Below the pieces are notes generated by a model. That model was not told the origin of the DNA and searched no databases. It worked only from the letters and a program-made list of their open reading frames with translations. A stretch of DNA of 13,474 bases from contig QJWF01000212.1 in assembly GCA_003235435.1 (NCBI GenBank), positions 1 through 13,474 on the forward strand. Direction: 5' to 3'. The position numbers were made by a program, and so were the translations under genes. Shown here one piece after another: positions 8,736 through 13,474 of this stretch. The first letter of the stretch is position 1, and every line of letters starts with the position of its first letter. The DNA is from Nitrosomonadales bacterium (GTDB taxonomy: Bacteria; Pseudomonadota; Gammaproteobacteria; Burkholderiales; Gallionellaceae).

Positions 8736-8760
8736 TCATTTAAGACGTTATCGGTATAAT
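8733..8760 (+). promoter_or_regulatory. Near-consensus promoter of tRNA-Phe
   Basis: TTGTCA (8733-8738) and a perfect TATAAT (8755-8760) are 16 bases apart. The discriminator that follows is GC-rich (GCGCGGC), which in known stable-RNA promoters goes with repression by ppGpp. Start near 8767 leaves a leader of about 50 bases, in which CTTCCG and CGGAAG can pair, before the mature tRNA at 8818. Confidence 0.8.
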
Positions 8761-8817
8761 GCGCGGCTTCCGCAACAGGCCGGAATGCCTCGGCAATCCG
8801 GAAGATGAAGTAAACAG

Positions 8818-8893
<76 letters not shown>

Positions 8894-8920
8894 GAATTCT
8901 TGGTTGGTGAATTTTGAAAT

Positions 8921-8950
8921 GGCTTGCCACGAAAACCGGCAAGCCTTTTT
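8921..8950 (+). terminator. Rho-independent terminator after tRNA-Phe
   Basis: GGCTTGCC (8921-8928) and GGCAAGCC (8938-8945) form a perfect 8-bp stem with a 9-base loop, followed by five T and then GTTTT. It lies 27 bases after the tRNA and 31 bases before prfC. Confidence 0.9.
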
Positions 8951-8980
8951 GTTTTGCAGATATTTGACCTTTCCGAATAA

Positions 8981-10636
8981 ATGAATCAATCATTGGAAGA
9001 AAACATATCCCTTTCGGCAAGTTCCGGGGATTGCGCGCTAGAACCAAGGATCGCCAATGAAGTAAGGCGCCGCCGCACCTTTGCGATCATCTCACATCCC
9101 GACGCGGGCAAGACTACGCTGACCGAAAAACTGCTGCTGTTCGGCGGTGCAATCCAGATGGCGGGCACGGTGAAAGCCCGCAAGAGCGGCCGCCACGCAA
9201 CCTCCGACTGGCTGGAGATCGAAAAACAGCGCGGCATCTCGGTGGCAAGCTCGGTGATGCAGTTTACCTATGACGATTGCGTGATCAACCTGCTCGACAC
9301 CCCCGGCCACCAGGATTTCTCGGAGGATACATACCGCGTGCTGACCGCGGTGGATGCGGCGGTGATGGTGGTGGACGCAGCCAAGGGCGTGGAAGCGCAG
9401 ACCATCAAACTGCTGGAAGTGTGCCGCTTGCGAAACACGCCGATCATTACCTTCATCAACAAGATGGACCGGGAAGTGCGTGATCCACTCGAAGTGCTTG
9501 ACGAAATCGAATCGGTGCTAAAGATACATTGCGCGCCGGTGACCTGGCCGATAGGGATGGGCAAGCGTTTTCAGGGCGTGTACCACCTGCTGAAAGACGA
9601 GGTGTTGCGTTTCACGCCAGGTGAGGAAAAGGCCAATCATGAAGTGGAAGTGCTGAAAGGTGAGCAAATCGAAAAACTTGCAGGACAATGCCCGGGCGAA
9701 ATGCAGACGATGCGCGACGAGACCGAACTGGTAAAGGGAGCAGGTGCTTCGTTCGATTTGCACGAATTTCTCAAAGGCAGGCAGACTCCCGTGTTCTTCG
9801 GTTCCGGTATCAACAACTTCGGTGTGCGTGAGGTATTGCGCGCGCTGGTGGATTGGGCTCCGCCGCCGTTACCGCGCGAGACCGACAAGCGTATCGTGCA
9901 ACCGACCGAACCCGACTTCACCGGTTTCGTGTTCAAGATACAAGCCAATATGGACCCGAATCACCGCGACCGCATCGCATTCCTTCGCGTATGTTCGGGA
10001 CGCTACACTTCCGGAATGAAAGTCAAGCACCGCCGGACCGGCAAGGAGATGAAGCTCGCCAATGCCGTGACGTTTATGGCCAACGAACGTACGCGCATGG
10101 ATGAGGCTTATGCGGGCGACATCATCGGCGTGCACAACCACGGCCAGTTGCAGATCGGTGACGTGCTCACCGAGGGCGAGGCGCTGACCTTCAAGGGTAT
10201 CCCTTACTTCGCACCCGAGTTGTTCAGCCGGGCGCGGTTGCGCGATCCGATGAAGGCCAAGCAGCTTCAAAAAGGGTTGCGCCAGCTTGGCGAAGAAGGC
10301 GCGGTACAGGTATTCGAGCCGCTGCAGGACAGCAACCCGCTGATCGGCGCGGTGGGGCAGTTGCAGTTTGAAGTGGTCGAGCACCGCCTCAAGTCAGAAT
10401 ATGGCGTGGATGCGGTATTCGAACGCGCCGGAATACACACCGCCCGCTGGGTGACTTGCGCCGACAGGAATCATCTCGATGAATTTGTGAAGGCCAACCA
10501 GGCACGCCTGGCACGGGACGTTGACGGCAACTATGCCTACCTGGCCGATACCGGCGTGAATCTGCGGCTCGCACAGGAACGCTGGCCAAAAGTGGAGTTC
10601 CATGCCACGAGGGAACATGGCCAGCAGCTAACTTGA
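8981..10636 (+). CDS. prfC: Peptide chain release factor 3 (RF3)
   Basis: RF3 is the translational GTPase that removes RF1/RF2 from the ribosome after peptide release. The 551 residues carry G1 S-H-P-D-A-G-K-T at 38-45, the effector region S-G-R-H-A-T-S-D-W with Q-R-G-I-S-V at 83-88, D-T-P-G-H at 106-110 and N-K-M-D at 160-163. The EF-G-like domains II and III follow and look complete. It is about 20 residues longer than E. coli RF3, mainly from a polar N-terminal extension of some 15 residues before the usual start. ATG at 8981 is the only ATG in frame there, and no Shine-Dalgarno sequence precedes it, so translation may begin inefficiently or from another codon. It follows the tRNA-Phe terminator with no evident promoter of its own. 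Its stop directly touches the stop of the convergent EAL gene. Confidence 0.96.
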   Translation: MNQSLEENISLSASSGDCALEPRIANEVRRRRTFAIISHPDAGKTTLTEKLLLFGGAIQMAGTVKARKSGRHATSDWLEIEKQRGISVASSVMQFTYDDCVINLLDTPGHQDFSEDTYRVLTAVDAAVMVVDAAKGVEAQTIKLLEVCRLRNTPIITFINKMDREVRDPLEVLDEIESVLKIHCAPVTWPIGMGKRFQGVYHLLKDEVLRFTPGEEKANHEVEVLKGEQIEKLAGQCPGEMQTMRDETELVKGAGASFDLHEFLKGRQTPVFFGSGINNFGVREVLRALVDWAPPPLPRETDKRIVQPTEPDFTGFVFKIQANMDPNHRDRIAFLRVCSGRYTSGMKVKHRRTGKEMKLANAVTFMANERTRMDEAYAGDIIGVHNHGQLQIGDVLTEGEALTFKGIPYFAPELFSRARLRDPMKAKQLQKGLRQLGEEGAVQVFEPLQDSNPLIGAVGQLQFEVVEHRLKSEYGVDAVFERAGIHTARWVTCADRNHLDEFVKANQARLARDVDGNYAYLADTGVNLRLAQERWPKVEFHATREHGQQLT

Positions 10637-12889
10637 CTAAACGTGTGCTTTATAAAAAGCCAGGAAATCTTCCGCCGGCAAAGGTTCACTGAAATAGTAT
10701 CCCTGAATCTGATCACAGCCCATGATTTTCAACATCCCGAACTGCTCGTAAGTTTCAACGCCTTCTGCCAGGGTGGATATATCAAGGGACTTGGCCATCG
10801 CGACGATCGTTCTGGCGATTGCCACGTCGTCTGTATTTCCGGGCATGTCCTTGATGAATGCGCGGTCGATCTTGATACAATCGATGGGAAAGCGTTTGAG
10901 ATAGGCAAGAGATGAATGGCCGGTTCCAAAATCGTCAAGTGACAGATGGATACCCCGGCTGCGTATCCTGTTCAGCAGCTTAATCACTCCTTCCGGATCC
11001 TCCATCACCATGCTTTCGGTGATTTCCAGTTCAAGGGAGCTCGCAGGCAGAGACGAATCTGCAAGCGCGGCATCTATCTCACCCAGAAGATTTTCGGAAC
11101 GAAACTGCCTGGCGGAGAGATTGACCGCCACCCGCAACGGGCGCAGCCCGGTTTGCTGCCATGATGCGTTTTGCCTGCACGCTTCACGTATGACCCAGCG
11201 GCCGATCGCAACGATCAATCCGGTATCCTCGGCAACGGGAATGAATTCTTCAGGGGAAATCATTCCGCGCTCCGGATGCATCCAGCGAGCCAGTGCTTCC
11301 ATGCCAACCAAGCGCCCGCTCATCGCATCCATCTTGGGCTGGTAGTGCAGGCACAATTCGCCGTTCTCGACCGAATGCTGCAGATCGGTGGCCATACGCA
11401 GAACCTTGGCAGCCGATATTCCCATGGCTTCGTCATATACTGCAAAATCATTGCCGCCCGAGCGTCGCACCCTGTTGCATGTGGACGCTGCCTTCTGCAC
11501 CTGGGCTACAGCCATGCTTGCTGGATCAACGCCCGTGTCGCATTCCATCTGCACCGCGCCGATCGACAGTGTCGAGAACAATTCATGTCCTTCGACATAT
11601 AGGGGCTGCCGGGAATCGATGATCAACTGTTCAGCACGCCGCCGAGCGTCTTTCAAATCGCCCGACCAGCGAACAAGAACAAACGCATTGCTGCCGAAGC
11701 GGTATAGTTTCTCTTCATCGCCATCGATCGCATCCTCCAGTCGCTGAGCGATTCTGACCAGCCATATTTCGGTTTCGACCGCGCCAAAGCTCTCGAAGAT
11801 ATCCTGTTCGCGGTCGGCAACGATCATCATCACGGCACCCCCCGTACGCTGCTGTGCGCACGCCAGCGTCAATTCATCGCGCAAACGGTACTGGTTGGGC
11901 AGTCCGGTCGCGGGATCGAAGTATGCCTGATAGGCAAGTTTTCTCTCCGCCACCCTTCGATCGGTCACATCCTTGACGTAGACATGAAATTCAGAAAAAT
12001 CCGCAAGATGCGCCACGGTACACTCGAATGAGTGTTGATCAAGCTCATACTCGAATTGGCTGTTTGAAGTCGCGGCAGCACGAGTCTCCTCCAGACGATG
12101 CTGCATATCGGCCGGCAACAAATGCGCGGGTTCCGAAGGTGCGAGATTCAGCCGGGCGAGCAAATCGGACGTTGCCGGATTGGCATAGAGTACTTTGCCC
12201 GACGCGCCGAGCCGCAACACCGGATTAGGATCACGTTCGGGAAACATCGCCAGCCTGCGCCGTTCCGAGCCTTCCCGTATGATAACCACAACATAGTAAC
12301 CCACGAAAAAGGCAACACCGAAAATCAACACCGAAAATCCGATGACCCAACCCATCATGGTGGTTACGCTGTCCCGGGTGTCCATCCCCAGTTTGTGCAC
12401 CGCCTGCTGGTTGAAAGTCGTCATCAATGCGAGAATCTTTTCGATCTCCCTGACCTTGGGCTTGACCTGTGCCAGAACCGCCCGAGCCAGGTCCCAATTC
12501 ACTTCGCTGCTGGAAAGCGTAATCGAAAGGATGTCGGACAATTGATCAAATTCATCCAGGCGATTGCGCAAATCGATCACCTGTTCACGAGACACAGTGT
12601 TCCTGTCGAGCAGCTCAACGATGTTGCCGAGCAGTTCCCGGTTCAAGTCGCGCTGCTTTTGGAAATCTTCACGAGTCGCGGTGTAGGAATAGTATTCGTA
12701 CAGCAGTCGTTCCTGGTCCGCAATGGCGCCGCGCAATTCGCCGATACGCTGGGATAGGGGGAGTTTCTCTTCGATAAACTTCTGGTTTACATCCTGCACC
12801 GTATCGCCCAGATAAACGATGCGTGCTGAAACAGCAATACCGACGGCAATTATGAACAGAAAAACCCACCAGATCCTGCGCTGAATCAT
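10637..12889 (-). CDS. Membrane-bound GGDEF/EAL sensor, predicted c-di-GMP phosphodiesterase
   Basis: The 750 residues begin with a membrane segment (about 7-22). A mostly helical periplasmic region (24-175) and a second membrane segment (179-204) follow. After a PAS-like region (about 212-315) with E-F-H-V-Y-V-K-D-V-T-D-R before the linker comes a GGDEF domain (318-490) whose signature is degenerate: F-G-S-N-A-F at 398-403, so no cyclase activity is expected. The EAL domain (505-745) keeps the catalytic set: E-A-L at 531-533, N590 in V-N-L-S-A-R-Q-F, E622 in E-L-E-I-T-E-S, D-D-F-G-T-G at 652-657, K673, A-E-G-V-E-T at 708-713 and Q-G-Y-Y-F-S-E-P-L. It should hydrolyse c-di-GMP in response to a periplasmic signal. 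GAAGGA lies upstream of the ATG, and a TATACT -10-like box lies at 12917-12912. The stop abuts that of prfC. Confidence 0.93.
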   Translation of the reverse strand: MIQRRIWWVFLFIIAVGIAVSARIVYLGDTVQDVNQKFIEEKLPLSQRIGELRGAIADQERLLYEYYSYTATREDFQKQRDLNRELLGNIVELLDRNTVSREQVIDLRNRLDEFDQLSDILSITLSSSEVNWDLARAVLAQVKPKVREIEKILALMTTFNQQAVHKLGMDTRDSVTTMMGWVIGFSVLIFGVAFFVGYYVVVIIREGSERRRLAMFPERDPNPVLRLGASGKVLYANPATSDLLARLNLAPSEPAHLLPADMQHRLEETRAAATSNSQFEYELDQHSFECTVAHLADFSEFHVYVKDVTDRRVAERKLAYQAYFDPATGLPNQYRLRDELTLACAQQRTGGAVMMIVADREQDIFESFGAVETEIWLVRIAQRLEDAIDGDEEKLYRFGSNAFVLVRWSGDLKDARRRAEQLIIDSRQPLYVEGHELFSTLSIGAVQMECDTGVDPASMAVAQVQKAASTCNRVRRSGGNDFAVYDEAMGISAAKVLRMATDLQHSVENGELCLHYQPKMDAMSGRLVGMEALARWMHPERGMISPEEFIPVAEDTGLIVAIGRWVIREACRQNASWQQTGLRPLRVAVNLSARQFRSENLLGEIDAALADSSLPASSLELEITESMVMEDPEGVIKLLNRIRSRGIHLSLDDFGTGHSSLAYLKRFPIDCIKIDRAFIKDMPGNTDDVAIARTIVAMAKSLDISTLAEGVETYEQFGMLKIMGCDQIQGYYFSEPLPAEDFLAFYKAHV

Positions 12890-12974
12890 TACGAATCCTT
12901 CATGTTCGACAAGTATATATTGCCAAGCAATCCCTAACCGGAATCGTACAGCAATATTTCAGGCAGTTTTCACT

Positions 12975-13259
12975 TTATCCGGCTGGTGCGGGATTGTCTC
13001 CGGCAGGTTCCAGTTTGCCGCCTATTTTCAGGCAACTGCCCTTTGGAAGTGGAATGAAATCATTAGGGTCGTTATCGATCTTGGAATGTCCTGCACAAGA
13101 ATGCTTGCTCTTGTTTGTATTGCAGGCATTCTGGCCTGCCTTGGCAACGCCAAAACATTTTTCCACGTCTTCGGCTTTGGCGGAAACCGTTGAGGCGTTG
13201 AAGCCGAACGCGAACAAGGTGGTGATCGCTGTAGCAATGAGCTTGTGCTGGTCTTTCAT
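12975..13259 (-). CDS. DUF2282/BufA1-type periplasmic bufferin (metallophore) precursor
   Basis: This 94-residue secreted protein has a signal peptide (K-D-Q-H-K start, hydrophobic core, S-T-V-S-A ending near 27). The mature part carries the DUF2282 pattern: [14 protein letters not shown], then [13 protein letters not shown], then [11 protein letters not shown], with cysteines 35, 46, 55 and 76. Known members (BufA1) are ribosomally made peptides whose cysteines are modified by a DUF692 enzyme (BufB) with a DUF2063 partner (BufC), giving copper-binding bufferins that protect against metal stress. No such partner is in this window: the EAL gene is downstream and an MCP gene upstream. ATG at 13259 has AAGGAGG eight bases upstream, a near-perfect site that decides the start. 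Family membership is strong; the modified state and metal role here are inferred. Confidence 0.85.
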   Translation of the reverse strand: MKDQHKLIATAITTLFAFGFNASTVSAKAEDVEKCFGVAKAGQNACNTNKSKHSCAGHSKIDNDPNDFIPLPKGSCLKIGGKLEPAGDNPAPAG

Positions 13260-13313
13260 GATATTAACCTCCTTTCGTGTTGATCTCAGTATGCGCAATG
13301 CATTTCGTTACAG

Positions 13314-13328
13314 ATGGTAATTTACCAT
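13314..13328. repeat. Perfect 15-base palindrome upstream of the bufferin gene
   Basis: ATGGTAA and TTACCAT flank one central base, 54 bases before the ATG at 13259. On the minus strand it is followed directly by TGTAACG, which resembles an ECF sigma -35 element, and then by CATACT. Its position suits an operator for a metal-responsive or other dimeric regulator, but none is identified. Confidence 0.5.
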
Positions 13329-13350
13329 TTACTGCAGATTATGGCATTCC

Positions 13351-13474
13351 CTAACTCCGGAATATTTCAACCCTGTCCTGCAATTCTTCAGAAAGGACTA
13401 CCATATTCCCGCTGACGGTTGCCACGAATTCCGCAGCTTGATGGTGATTTTCGGCCATTTCAATGATTCGGCGG
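13351..13474 (-). CDS. Methyl-accepting chemotaxis protein (C-terminal end only)
   Basis: The minus-strand frame entering from the right edge gives 40 residues and a stop at 13353-13351. It reads R-R-I-I-E-M-A-E-N-H-H-Q-A-A-E-F-V-A, then T-V-S-G-N-M-V-V-L-S-E-E-L-Q-D-R-V-E-I-F-R-S. This is the usual end of an MCP signalling coiled coil, with the heptad pattern and the closing L-x-x-x-V-x-x-F-R. MCPs relay ligand signals to CheA/CheW at the membrane. The C-terminal pentapeptide used to tether CheR in some receptors is absent. Sensor domain and full length lie outside the window. Confidence 0.75.
   Translation of the reverse strand, partial: RRIIEMAENHHQAAEFVATVSGNMVVLSEELQDRVEIFRS

Overview
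The window looks like ordinary chromosome from a betaproteobacterium, probably of the Nitrosomonadales (Gallionella/Sideroxydans-like). This placement is an inference from the style of the GroES, GroEL and RF3 proteins, the type A RNase P RNA, a groE promoter carrying both a sigma32-like site and a CIRCE operator, and the mix of c-di-GMP, chemotaxis and DUF2282 genes. There is no integrase, transposase, CRISPR array or plasmid function.

Left part (1-2022): a VanZ-like membrane protein runs off the left edge on the minus strand. A roughly 335-base gene-free stretch follows. It holds a hairpin-rich segment with short 6S RNA-like blocks, then the RNase P RNA gene rnpB (plus strand). One terminator that works in both directions separates rnpB from a small outer-membrane beta-barrel gene on the minus strand, which has a good sigma70 promoter.

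Middle (2023-6594): bioA (biotin synthesis) and dacB (PBP4-type D-Ala-D-Ala carboxypeptidase/endopeptidase) form a minus-strand pair. DacB carries an unusual acidic insertion of about 75 residues between its SxN and KTG motifs. Divergent to bioA is a nitronate monooxygenase-like FMN protein with a cysteine-rich C-terminus.

Right-centre (6621-10636): groES-groEL sit behind a compact control region. After the groEL terminator, a tRNA-Phe gene has a near-consensus promoter whose -35 box lies inside the terminator stem. Next comes prfC (release factor 3).

Right part (10637-13474), all minus strand: a membrane-bound sensor with a degenerate GGDEF and an intact EAL domain (predicted c-di-GMP phosphodiesterase) abuts prfC tail to tail with no spacer. 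Beyond it lies a small secreted four-cysteine DUF2282/BufA1-type protein, a predicted copper-buffering bufferin precursor, without its usual DUF692 and DUF2063 partners in this window and with a perfect palindrome upstream. The last 124 bases are the C-terminal end of a methyl-accepting chemotaxis protein.

Most genes are well-known housekeeping families. The points worth a second look are the orphan bufferin precursor with its palindrome, the structured segment before rnpB, the DacB insertion, and the compact transcription signals around groESL and tRNA-Phe.
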